Of a stretch of DNA of 12,969 bases, positions 1 to 6,993 are shown piece by piece. Positions within the stretch are counted from its first letter, which is position 1. The number at the start of each line of letters is the position of its first letter. Under the pieces are notes generated by a model. That model had not been told where the DNA came from. It saw nothing but the letters and a program-made list of their open reading frames with translations, and searched no databases. This stretch comes from Pseudomonadota bacterium (GTDB lineage: Bacteria; Pseudomonadota; Alphaproteobacteria; Sphingomonadales; Sphingomonadaceae): assembly GCA_030271565.1 (NCBI GenBank), contig JARXKR010000055.1:1-12969 (forward strand), written 5' to 3'. Position numbers and translations under genes: made by a program.

Positions 1-104
1 AGGCACGGGGGCCCTCAAGCGGGCATTGTCTGATGGGGTGCACCCCTCCGGCGGCATTTTGTGCCAAGGTAGGTGTGTCTATCACCTATGAGCAGAAAGC
101 GTCT
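1..104 (+). other. Structured non-coding stretch before an IS110 transposase remnant
   Basis: Three short hairpins can be drawn in a row: GGGG-TGCA-CCCC at 35-46, GGCA-TTTTG-TGCC at 53-65, and TAGGTG/CACCTA at 70-75 and 83-88. They lie directly upstream of a sequence that reads as the N-terminus of an IS110-family transposase. In the IS110 group the non-coding left end encodes the structured bridge RNA, so this could be the 3' part of such an end. The true left boundary would lie outside the window. The hairpins are seen directly; the bridge-RNA assignment is inference. Confidence 0.3.
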
Positions 105-146
105 GTGGAAGAAGTTAGCACGATCAGGTTGGACATCGCGAAGTCC
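105..146 (+). pseudogene. N-terminal remnant of an IS110-family transposase
   Basis: From a GTG at 105 the frame reads VEEVSTIRLDIAKS. This closely resembles the conserved start of IS110-family DEDD transposases, where the LDIAK segment carries the first catalytic Asp of the RuvC-like domain. After the Ser at 144-146 the expected continuation (of the VFQVHGVD type) is missing and the sequence becomes unrelated, although the frame stays open to 392. Only about 14 residues survive of a protein that normally has 300-400, so it cannot be functional. The match is short and made by eye; the structured upstream region supports it. Confidence 0.5.
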
Positions 147-260
147 GCTAACGGCCTAATTCGGGTCGCGAGGACTGCTGCAGGTCAACGTCTGCTATGT
201 TGTCGAATCCGGAAAGTCCGCTTTTGGGCCGAATATCGCAATAGCTGCCATTCGAGCCTA

Positions 261-392
261 AATGCCTTGAATCGCAGGCTCCGGTTGCATGGGATTGACC
301 TCGACGCCCGTAGCGATCTCTACCGGCAGCTTGCAGAGCGGATTTGGAATCCCGCCGATCTCCTGACAAAAGCGCAGGACAAGGCGGATTGA
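261..392 (+). pseudogene. Unrecognised possible C-terminal gene fragment
   Basis: In the same frame as the transposase remnant, codons from about 261 to the TGA at 390-392 read like a genuine charged helical C-terminus (for example LDARSDLYRQLAERIW). Codon use is GC-rich at third positions, unlike the AT-rich DNA just downstream. No family is recognised and no start or ribosome-binding site is convincing. It may be the end of a gene whose 5' part was lost when the IS110 end was joined to it, or a chance open frame. The exact start is arbitrary. Confidence 0.2.
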
Positions 393-431
393 ATGAGCGA
401 ATCTGGGGGGACGAAACCACTTTGCCCTAGA

Positions 432-460
432 TTGTAAAATGCTACACTCGTTGGTATACA
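432..460 (+). promoter_or_regulatory. Possible sigma70-type promoter
   Basis: TTGTAA at 432-437 and TATACA at 455-460 are separated by 17 bases, and a TG at 452-453 gives an extended -10 arrangement. Each hexamer matches consensus at four of six positions. It would start transcription near 467 with no coding frame downstream. AT-rich DNA produces such matches by chance, so confidence is low. Confidence 0.25.
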
Positions 461-590
461 AAATCTGGTGATACTAATTATTTCAATTGGTTAGGGATGG
501 TTGAGTGATTGTCCGCACTCTCCCTCCGTCTCCGGCAACTTATAGAGACGGACCAAAACGAGTCGTCTCGTTTGCACAATGATGCTGAAG

Positions 591-612
591 CCAAAGCGTT
601 TGGGATTTTTTT
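591..612 (+). terminator. Weak intrinsic-terminator-like hairpin
   Basis: CCAAA (591-595), loop GCG, TTTGG (599-603) is followed after two bases by seven T residues (606-612). The stem is only 5 bp and includes three A-T pairs, so it would be a weak terminator, but the position of the T tract fits plus-strand termination. Upstream lies a competing pair of stems: AAACGAG/CTCGTTT (556-573) and GAGACG/CGTCTC (545-569). Together with the promoter-like element at 432-460 it could bound a roughly 145-nt transcript. Confidence 0.3.
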
Positions 613-683
613 AATTTGCTGTTCCGCCGCGGTTGGTGCGGGATCATTTGGGCCCGCGCGATAATGCAAAATTCTTTTCATCG

Positions 684-702
684 CGGTAGCAAGGAGCTAC
701 CG
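684..702. repeat. Perfect 7-bp hairpin
   Basis: CGGTAGC (684-690) and GCTACCG (696-702) form a perfect stem around the loop AAGGA. Neither strand has a T tract after it, so it is not a standard intrinsic terminator. Its function is unknown. Confidence 0.4.
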
Positions 703-798
703 TTGGGGGCTACACATTTGAGCTCCACATTGCCTTAGCACATCAATAATTTCAACGACTTGGGAGAGGTTTGGTGAGCGGCACACTTTCCTGTCGGG

Positions 799-831
799 TG
801 CACCATTCTTTCCAGATCAATTGCTGGTGCA
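799..831. repeat. 7-bp inverted repeat just past the end of the left operon
   Basis: TGCACCA (799-805) and TGGTGCA (825-831) are inverted copies with a 19-base loop. They begin 18 bases past the stop codon of the membrane-protein gene on the minus strand. They could form a structure at the mRNA 3' end. No T tract follows on the minus strand, so termination is only a possibility. Confidence 0.25.
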
Positions 832-848
832 GCACAGCGGGTTCGTGC

Positions 849-2540
849 TCACTGCCCGATTCCGTCGAGCGCGATCAGCGCATAGGGGCCGGCGCGAAAC
901 AGCGCGTGGTCGCGGGCCTGCCGCGCGACGAATCCGGATGTCCCCTGCGAAGGGTCGCCAAGGCGGGCGATGCGGCTGTGGAGCGGTTCGTAGACGGTAA
1001 GCGCATCACTCAGCGGCGCGCGCAGATCGACCACCAGGTAGTGCACCCCGAAGCGGTCGCGCAGCGCCGCGGCGGGGGCGGCGTCAGGTGCGGCCAGGGC
1101 ACCGATCAAACCATCGAATTTGGCCAGATTGGCCTGGTAGAACCCGGCATGATAGGGGTAGAACGACGTACTCATGATCAGGACGCTGCGCCGCGCCCGC
1201 ATCGGGATGCGATCGGTCAGCGTTGGCATTCCCCCGATCACGGCGGTCTTCGGCAGGGTCTCGATGTAGCGGTACATTTCGGCCGGCATGGTGTCGTTCA
1301 TGCCGCCCCGATCGAACCTGTAGCGCACCGCGAAATCGGCGACGTTGAGACCGACTGCAAGCCCCACTGCGATGGCCGGCCAAGCCCGCGGCAAGGCAAG
1401 GGTTGGCCCCGTCAGCCGATTGGCCAGCCGCCGCGCGGCGGTATCGAAGGCGTAAGACACGGTGATGATCGTGAGCATCGGATAAGCGAACACGAAGTAC
1501 CGCGACGGCTCGTACATCCTTGGCAGCAGGAGATAGGCAAGCGCGTAATTGGTCAGGGCTGAAGCCGGCACGATCAGGATCAGCATGCGCGCAATTCCGG
1601 CATCGCCGCGCTTGCACATAACCACCAGTGCGACCGCCGTGAACAGGAACCAGGCGATCCCCGCAGCGCCCTTGTCGAGCATGACGGCGTTGCCGAAATA
1701 GGTCCAGGTATCCGCGTAGAACAGGGGCAGGATCCCGCTGCCTCGGAATTCGGGCATCTGCACGATTTCATTCCAGGCAAACTGGCGGCCTAACACCGAA
1801 CCCTGCAGCAGCACATTGGCCTGCGCTATCGCCAGTCCGGCCGCAACGAAAAGCAGTGGCTGGATTGTCTTCAGTTTGACCGCGCGGACTTGGGCAATCC
1901 GGCTCAGCGCGAGCAGCCCTGCGATTGCCCCCAGCGACACCACCGCGGGCGGATAGAACAACCCGGCCAGCACCACGGCCGCGGCGAATTGCCAGAACCG
2001 GCGCTCGGCGATGCCAAGATAGCCGAGCAGCAACAGCGGCAAGGCAAATCCGCGCGGCAAGCCGCCGGCTTCGAAGTTGAGCAGGTTGAGCGCCTGAAAA
2101 TGGGTGAACTGCCCGGCAAAAATCAGCAAGAGTGCCGCCACACCGCCGCTCAGCCGCCCACCGCAAACAAGACGGCCCAGCCGGTAGCTGAGCCAAGCGG
2201 TCACGCCGCCGAGCGCCATTCCCACCGTTTCGCCGAGCACCTGCGGGTCGACCAGCGGCGCAAGCAGACGTAGCATCGCGGCATAACCGAGCGGGAAACT
2301 GGCGGTCCAGTAGGCTGCATTGGGATCGCCGGGGAACAGACCCTGATCCTGATAACGGTATGCCCAGGCGGTCCACTGGGCCATATCGTTGGAGAAGACC
2401 GCTTGCTTGAGCAGGCCCGGAAGATAGTACGCTGCCACTTCGAGCAGCGCAAAAATCACGATCGGCCAGCGTAGCGCCCGCTCGTTGCGGGCCAGCCACG
2501 AAGCCAGCCGGGCGGGGTCAAATAGACGATCGCTGCTCAT
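849..2540 (-). CDS. Polytopic inner-membrane protein, GT-C glycosyltransferase-like
   Basis: A 563-residue protein with many hydrophobic segments: a first membrane helix at about residues 25-42, then roughly ten more up to about residue 405, then a soluble C-terminal domain of about 150 residues. The first extracytoplasmic loop after helix 1 holds an acidic, aromatic stretch (SNDMAQWTAWAYRYQDQG, from about residue 50). This layout is typical of GT-C glycosyltransferases, which use lipid-linked sugars and place acidic residues in that loop. I do not recognise a specific family, so the GT-C call rests on architecture. It is the last gene of the minus-strand left operon, starting 33 bases after the UDP-xylose synthase stop. 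The ATG at 2540 is preferred; an in-frame TTG at 2555 would add five residues, and neither has a strong ribosome-binding site. A likely role is adding a sugar to the repeat unit on the periplasmic side. A polymerase is the alternative. Confidence 0.75.
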   Translation of the reverse strand: MSSDRLFDPARLASWLARNERALRWPIVIFALLEVAAYYLPGLLKQAVFSNDMAQWTAWAYRYQDQGLFPGDPNAAYWTASFPLGYAAMLRLLAPLVDPQVLGETVGMALGGVTAWLSYRLGRLVCGGRLSGGVAALLLIFAGQFTHFQALNLLNFEAGGLPRGFALPLLLLGYLGIAERRFWQFAAAVVLAGLFYPPAVVSLGAIAGLLALSRIAQVRAVKLKTIQPLLFVAAGLAIAQANVLLQGSVLGRQFAWNEIVQMPEFRGSGILPLFYADTWTYFGNAVMLDKGAAGIAWFLFTAVALVVMCKRGDAGIARMLILIVPASALTNYALAYLLLPRMYEPSRYFVFAYPMLTIITVSYAFDTAARRLANRLTGPTLALPRAWPAIAVGLAVGLNVADFAVRYRFDRGGMNDTMPAEMYRYIETLPKTAVIGGMPTLTDRIPMRARRSVLIMSTSFYPYHAGFYQANLAKFDGLIGALAAPDAAPAAALRDRFGVHYLVVDLRAPLSDALTVYEPLHSRIARLGDPSQGTSGFVARQARDHALFRAGPYALIALDGIGQ

Positions 2541-2558
2541 TCGGCGAGATCCCAACCT

Positions 2559-2573
2559 AACCGCATAGCGGTT
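2559..2573 (-). repeat. Intercistronic hairpin directly after the UXS stop
   Basis: AACCGC (2559-2564), loop ATA, GCGGTT (2568-2573) makes a perfect 6-bp stem abutting the stop codon of the UDP-xylose synthase gene (2574-2576). It lies in the leader of the next gene and overlaps no coding sequence if that gene starts at 2540. No T tract follows on the minus strand, so mRNA processing, stability or partial attenuation is more likely than full termination. Confidence 0.4.
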
Positions 2574-3548
2574 TCAAGCTGCAATCACCCCGCGGAAGTA
2601 ATCGATCGTCTGGCCCAGACCTTCGCGCAGTGGCACGGTGACACCCCAGCCGAGCTCGGCCTTGGCGCGTTCGATATTGGGCTGGCGCTGGCGCGGATCG
2701 TCCTGCGGGAGCGGCTGGAACTGGAGCGTGGACGCGCTGCCGGTGAGTTCGATGACCTGCTGCGCCAGTTCGAGCATCGTGAATTCGCCAGGATTGCCGA
2801 GGTTGATCGGGCCGGTCACATCGTCGCCGGTGGCCATCAAGGCCATCAGCCCGCGCACCAGATCGTCGACATAGCAGAACGAGCGGGTCTGCTGACCGTC
2901 GCCGTAGATCGTGATGTCCTCGCCGCGCAGCGCCTGAACGATGAAATTGGAGACCACGCGTCCGTCATTGGGATGCATGTGCGGGCCGTAAGTGTTGAAA
3001 ATTCGCGCAACTTTGATCTTGAGATTATGCTGGCGGCGATAATCGAAGAACAGCGTCTCGGCGCAGCGCTTGCCCTCGTCATAGCAGCTGCGCGGGCCGA
3101 TCGGATTGACGTTGCCCCAGTACTCTTCGACCTGCGGGTGGATCGCGGGATCGCCGTAAACTTCGCTGGTCGAGGCTTGCAGGATCGGGACCCGCAGCCG
3201 CTTGGCCAGACCGAGCATGTTGACTGCGCCGACCACACTGGTCTTGGTCGTCTGGACCGGATCGAACTGGTAATGCACCGGTGAGGCCGGGCAGGCGAGA
3301 TTGTAGATCTCGTCCACTTCGACAAACAGCGGGAAGGTGACATCGTGGCGCATCAGCTCAAAATCAGGATGGCCGAGCAGCGCACCGACATTGGCGCGGG
3401 TTCCGGTGAAAAAATTGTCGACGCAGAGCACCTGATTGCCCGCCTCGAGCAGCCGCGCGCACAGGTGCGAGCCGATGAACCCAGCGCCACCGGTGACCAG
3501 CACACGCTTCTTGGTCGAATATCGAACGGGGCGGGCAGCTGATGTCAT
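2574..3548 (-). CDS. uxs: UDP-glucuronate decarboxylase (UDP-xylose synthase)
   Basis: This 324-residue extended short-chain dehydrogenase converts UDP-glucuronate to UDP-xylose and CO2 in the cytoplasm, using a tightly bound NAD+ that is reduced and re-oxidised in the cycle. The Rossmann fingerprint TGGAGFIGSH lies at residues 19-28. The STSEVYGDP segment (126-134) carries the catalytic Ser/Thr region. The family-typical GPRSCYDEGKR (151-161) holds the active-site Tyr156 and Lys160, and TRSFCYVDDL (221-230) is the usual late signature. Length and motif order match bacterial and plant UXS enzymes closely. About 15 residues precede the first beta strand, slightly more than the minimal form; no clear ribosome-binding site precedes the ATG at 3548. 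It lies 48 bases after a GT4 gene and before the GT-C-like gene. It implies that xylose, or a sugar made from UDP-xylose, is part of the glycan. Confidence 0.95.
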   Translation of the reverse strand: MTSAARPVRYSTKKRVLVTGGAGFIGSHLCARLLEAGNQVLCVDNFFTGTRANVGALLGHPDFELMRHDVTFPLFVEVDEIYNLACPASPVHYQFDPVQTTKTSVVGAVNMLGLAKRLRVPILQASTSEVYGDPAIHPQVEEYWGNVNPIGPRSCYDEGKRCAETLFFDYRRQHNLKIKVARIFNTYGPHMHPNDGRVVSNFIVQALRGEDITIYGDGQQTRSFCYVDDLVRGLMALMATGDDVTGPINLGNPGEFTMLELAQQVIELTGSASTLQFQPLPQDDPRQRQPNIERAKAELGWGVTVPLREGLGQTIDYFRGVIAA

Positions 3549-3596
3549 GAGCGAAGATTTACCGGGTCTGGAAGGGCGAGGTGCTTGCGGCTATGC

Positions 3597-4799
3597 CTAG
3601 CGCTGCATCGCCGGGCAAGCCAGCGATTGCTGCATTTGCGTAATTCTTGGCGCAGCTTGCGCATTTCCCGGAGCAATCAGCGCTTCGGCGGCATCGGCCA
3701 GCCGCTCGGTATCGCCAAGCCACGCCCGCGCGTGCGATGCCTCGACCATCCGGCGCCAATTGGCTTCGTCGCCGGCCAGCGCGGTCATCGCCGCCGCCAG
3801 CCCCTCCGGGGCATTGAGCTCGATCACGTAGCCGTTGACCAGATTTCGGACCAGCAAGTCGCCCGAACCGACCGCCGGCGAAACGATCGCGGGCAGGCCG
3901 AACGCCAAAGCTTCGTTGACCACCAGCCCCCACTGCTCCTCAGCGCTGGGCAAGACCAGCGCGAGTCCTTGGCCGAGCCGCTGGGCGACTGCTTCGGCGC
4001 CAAGAAAACCGGGAAAGTCGATCAGCGCGGTTACGCCCAATGCATCGGCGCGCGCGCGGACCAAGGCTTCTTCCGGTCCCGCACCGATCAGCACCAGTCG
4101 CCGCGCCGCTGAGCCTGCCGCCTTGGCATAGAGCGCAAAGCCTTCGACCAGTTCGACCAGGTTCTTCTTATCGACGAACCGCCCGACGAAGATGAAATCG
4201 CGCGCTGCGTATGGCGCGCCCGCAGGGGCAGCTACCCCGCCGCCCATCGCCCGCACCCGCGCCAGATCGACCGTGTCGTAGCCCGGCAGCACCGGCCGGC
4301 GGTGGAAGCCGAGGAAGCGGAAATAGGCGATGTGACGGTGCCCGCCGACGATTGCCGCGCGGTACGGCGCCAGGACCAGCGCCTTCATCAGCTCGGCCAA
4401 GACCCGGCGCGGCTTGTCGTCGAACTTGGACTCGCTCAGCAACACCACCCGCACCCCGCACAAGGCGAGCAGCCAAGCCAGCACGATGATATCGGGTTCG
4501 TTGTAGCCAATCCCGATCAGCACGCTGTCGCAGCGCCACAAGGTTTTGAACTGGCGCCACAGTCGCCGCAGCCATGCGATGCTGTCATAACTCGAGCCAG
4601 GAAACAGCGTGACCTTGCGCGCGCCATCGACCGTGCCTGAGGCTTCCCAGGCATAGGTCGCCGAACTGGTTGCCACCTCGACCGCAAGCACTTCAGCACG
4701 CCCGGCGAAGCGGCGGGCCACGGCTTGGCAGCGATCGATGTGGTATGCCGAAAACTGCGCGAACAACACCGCAATGGGACGTGACTTGCTGGCCGCCAT
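3597..4799 (-). CDS. GT4-family glycosyltransferase
   Basis: A 400-residue GT-B fold enzyme that would transfer a sugar from a nucleotide donor to a growing lipid-linked oligosaccharide at the cytoplasmic face. The N-terminal acceptor domain covers about residues 1-185. The C-terminal donor domain opens with FIFVGRFVDKKNL (202-214), including the basic pair that contacts the donor phosphates. The retaining-GT4 EX7E motif is E288 to E296 within EEQWGLVVNEAL, followed by GLPAIVS. The ATG at 4799 is chosen because it leads into the first beta strand (RPIAVLFAQFSAYHID). A TTG at 4871 would add 24 arginine-rich residues with no ribosome-binding site. A purine-rich GAGGGAG lies about 14 bases upstream of the ATG. 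The 90-base gap after the beta-helix gene is the longest within this operon and contains a tandem GTCCGG. The sugar specificity cannot be read from the sequence. Confidence 0.9.
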   Translation of the reverse strand: MAASKSRPIAVLFAQFSAYHIDRCQAVARRFAGRAEVLAVEVATSSATYAWEASGTVDGARKVTLFPGSSYDSIAWLRRLWRQFKTLWRCDSVLIGIGYNEPDIIVLAWLLALCGVRVVLLSESKFDDKPRRVLAELMKALVLAPYRAAIVGGHRHIAYFRFLGFHRRPVLPGYDTVDLARVRAMGGGVAAPAGAPYAARDFIFVGRFVDKKNLVELVEGFALYAKAAGSAARRLVLIGAGPEEALVRARADALGVTALIDFPGFLGAEAVAQRLGQGLALVLPSAEEQWGLVVNEALAFGLPAIVSPAVGSGDLLVRNLVNGYVIELNAPEGLAAAMTALAGDEANWRRMVEASHARAWLGDTERLADAAEALIAPGNAQAAPRITQMQQSLACPAMQR

Positions 4800-4889
4800 G
4801 GTCGCTCGAGAAACTCCCTCGCCCGGACTCTCCGGACCCGAGCGGGATAGCCGCAAGCCTACGGCACGCAAGGAGAAATTGGCCGCGCG

Positions 4890-6968
4890 CTAGTTGCCGG
4901 ATACTTCGCGGTGGAACGAAACGCCAAGGTCGGTGGGGGCGCGATCGATCGCGGCACCGCCCGGATTGACGAGGACCAGCTTGAGGCTTCCCGCTTGCGG
5001 CTCCGCTCCGCGCAACTCGAGCCCGCCGAACCCACCGACGAACCGTACCGAGTCAATGAAATCGGTCGGCTGCATGTCGGGGATCGCAAGGGTGATCGTC
5101 GCGCTCGTTCCGGCCGCGATGGCGGGAAGATCGTAGCCTGGTAGCCACGCCTCGAGCGGATCCTGTTCATCGCCGGCGATGCGATAAGCATCTTCGCTCA
5201 GGGACACGTCGAGATCGGTTTGTTCGGCGAACCAGCCTTCGAACTCGACGAATTCGTTCGCAGCGTTGAGCCCGGCACTGGGCGCGGTCGTGCACAGCAG
5301 GGACAGTGGCTGGTTGCGCAAGGTCCACAGTGCGCCCCCGACATCGCCGGCGTAAGTGCCGACGTTGGCATCGCGGCCTGGTTCGACTTCGCGGTTCGGG
5401 CCGTCGGCGAGGTTCGCGCCGTTGTTGCCGAGCCGGCCGAGCCACAGTCCGGTGAGCTGGCCGGTGTTGCCAACGGTGACCCCCGGCGTGGCATAAACCC
5501 GTGCCCGTGCCAGCAGTCCGGCCGGGCCGAAGGCATAACGATACTCACCGTCGCGCAGCACAAAGCGTTTGCGCCAATGGCGCAGCCGCTCGAAGTTGTA
5601 GATCTCGCGCGTTCCGGCGATCGTCAGATCGAGGGTTCCGGTCACACCCGACAGGGGCACGCTGTACGGCGCGGTGGGGTGATTGAGCCGTAAGGTGCCG
5701 CTGAACAGCGCCGAGCCATCATAGCCCAGCTGGCCATTGCTGGTTTCAAGCAGCCGGTAGCCGCCGTAGCCGGTGACCGTCAGGTCGTGCACCGTAACAC
5801 TGGCCCGGCCGACTGCATTGATCACCGTAACCTGCGTACCCAGCGGCTGGCCTTGCGGATTGGTCAGGGTGTTTTCGAAGCGCCCGCCGATCACGGTCAC
5901 CTGCGCACCGGCTTCCGCTTTGATCAGGCTAAGTGTGGCCTTGGCGCGCGGCCGCACGACCATGACATTTCGGGTTTCGGCAAAGGCGAAGGCAGCACCG
6001 AAGCTGGCCTGGGTAAGGATACAGCCGTCCTGCCAGCAATCCTCGAGCGTGAGCCCGTCGCAATACTGCGCCACGACCGTACCTGCACCAAGATTGCGGC
6101 CGCCGACGCGTTCGATCCGGACCCGTTCGGCGCAAGTCAGCGAGATGCCGTCCTCGGCCGCCGTCCCCCCCAGGGTCAGATCGCGGATGACATGGCCGCG
6201 CAGGACGTTGAGCTTGCGCAGGCGCTTGTTCACAAGCCCGATGCCAGCGATGCTGAGGCCCTCGGGGCTGGGCCGGTCGAGCCGGACGGTGTCGCCGGTC
6301 ACAATTTCAACCACTGCAAACGACCAATTGGGCGTTTCGGCTGGGTCGTAGGGAAAGTCGCCGAGCTGCCACATCACCGTGTCGCCCACCGTCAGGTTGG
6401 CCCCTGCACCGGGCACCAGGGTGAAGTCGCGCGCACCCGGTAGCACGTCGGCTGCCAGCGGCAGTTCGACAATCGGCGCCACATTGGCCGGATGATAGAC
6501 CAGTCCGCGCCCACCCGACTGCCGGGTAAAGGCCGCTCCGCCGTAATCGTGGATTCCGCTCGTCGTGATTTGCTGGATCGGCGGGTTGCTGGTCATGACC
6601 TGCTCGGTCGGCAAGATCAATTCGGCCCGGTATTTCGCCGATCCAAAGCTTACCCCGCGCGCTCCGATCGCATTGGCGTAAGCGAAGGTCGCGCGGATCG
6701 CGGGCCCATCGTCGGCCGCCCCATCGCCTTTGGCACCGCCGACCTCGACCGCGATCCGCCCCGTCTCAGGCAGTGCCCGCCAGTAACGGCCATTGCTTGA
6801 GCGGGCGACAAAGCGCGGATGCGCACCTTGCAACGCGGCGGTCGCCAGGGTGTCGCTGGCATAGCGCCACGGTGCCGACCCGATTGCATCGCGGCCGCTG
6901 GTCTGGACGATATCGGTCCCGGCCCTGAGATTTTGATTGGCAATATCGCTGAACAGAAAATCGGTCAT
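4890..6968 (-). CDS. Pectate-lyase-like beta-helix protein, phage tailspike type
   Basis: A 692-residue protein. Residues about 1-70 form an N-terminal segment resembling tailspike linker regions. It is followed by GGAKGDGAADDGPAI (77-91), the hallmark opening of Pectate_lyase_3/right-handed beta-helix proteins. Residues about 100-470 have the repetitive beta-strand and turn pattern of a parallel beta-helix. The last 90 residues (PAIAAGTSATITLAIPD onward) resemble the small beta-sandwich found at the C-terminus of phage tail fibres. Such proteins bind or cleave polysaccharides; here the substrate may be the glycan made by this locus or a related one (inference). No signal peptide is visible at the N-terminus. 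The gene starts 25 bases after the SGNH hydrolase stop, with GGAG 11 bases before the ATG. Catalytic residues of beta-helix depolymerases vary and I cannot assign them, so a purely binding or structural role is possible. Confidence 0.8.
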   Translation of the reverse strand: MTDFLFSDIANQNLRAGTDIVQTSGRDAIGSAPWRYASDTLATAALQGAHPRFVARSSNGRYWRALPETGRIAVEVGGAKGDGAADDGPAIRATFAYANAIGARGVSFGSAKYRAELILPTEQVMTSNPPIQQITTSGIHDYGGAAFTRQSGGRGLVYHPANVAPIVELPLAADVLPGARDFTLVPGAGANLTVGDTVMWQLGDFPYDPAETPNWSFAVVEIVTGDTVRLDRPSPEGLSIAGIGLVNKRLRKLNVLRGHVIRDLTLGGTAAEDGISLTCAERVRIERVGGRNLGAGTVVAQYCDGLTLEDCWQDGCILTQASFGAAFAFAETRNVMVVRPRAKATLSLIKAEAGAQVTVIGGRFENTLTNPQGQPLGTQVTVINAVGRASVTVHDLTVTGYGGYRLLETSNGQLGYDGSALFSGTLRLNHPTAPYSVPLSGVTGTLDLTIAGTREIYNFERLRHWRKRFVLRDGEYRYAFGPAGLLARARVYATPGVTVGNTGQLTGLWLGRLGNNGANLADGPNREVEPGRDANVGTYAGDVGGALWTLRNQPLSLLCTTAPSAGLNAANEFVEFEGWFAEQTDLDVSLSEDAYRIAGDEQDPLEAWLPGYDLPAIAAGTSATITLAIPDMQPTDFIDSVRFVGGFGGLELRGAEPQAGSLKLVLVNPGGAAIDRAPTDLGVSFHREVSGN

Positions 6969-6993
6969 GCGCGGTCAGACTCCACAAGTTGGA

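Larger units (their letters stand above)
393..848. other. Gene-poor AT-rich flank of the glycan locus
   Basis: No convincing protein gene is seen on either strand here. The DNA is clearly more AT-rich than the cluster to the right, especially at 421-480 and 601-680. It contains a promoter-like sequence, a weak terminator-like hairpin and several inverted repeats, listed separately. The short open frames (for example 478-681 on the minus strand) lack a ribosome-binding site and protein-like composition. Confidence 0.5.

Noticed and set aside
684..702. Hairpin as an intrinsic terminator of the left operon
   Set aside because: No T tract follows on either strand, and it lies about 150 bases beyond the last gene's stop.
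771..1562. A 263-codon plus-strand frame opposite the membrane protein
   Set aside because: Its composition is Arg/Gly/His-rich and it has no motifs; the minus-strand frame gives a coherent multi-helix membrane protein.
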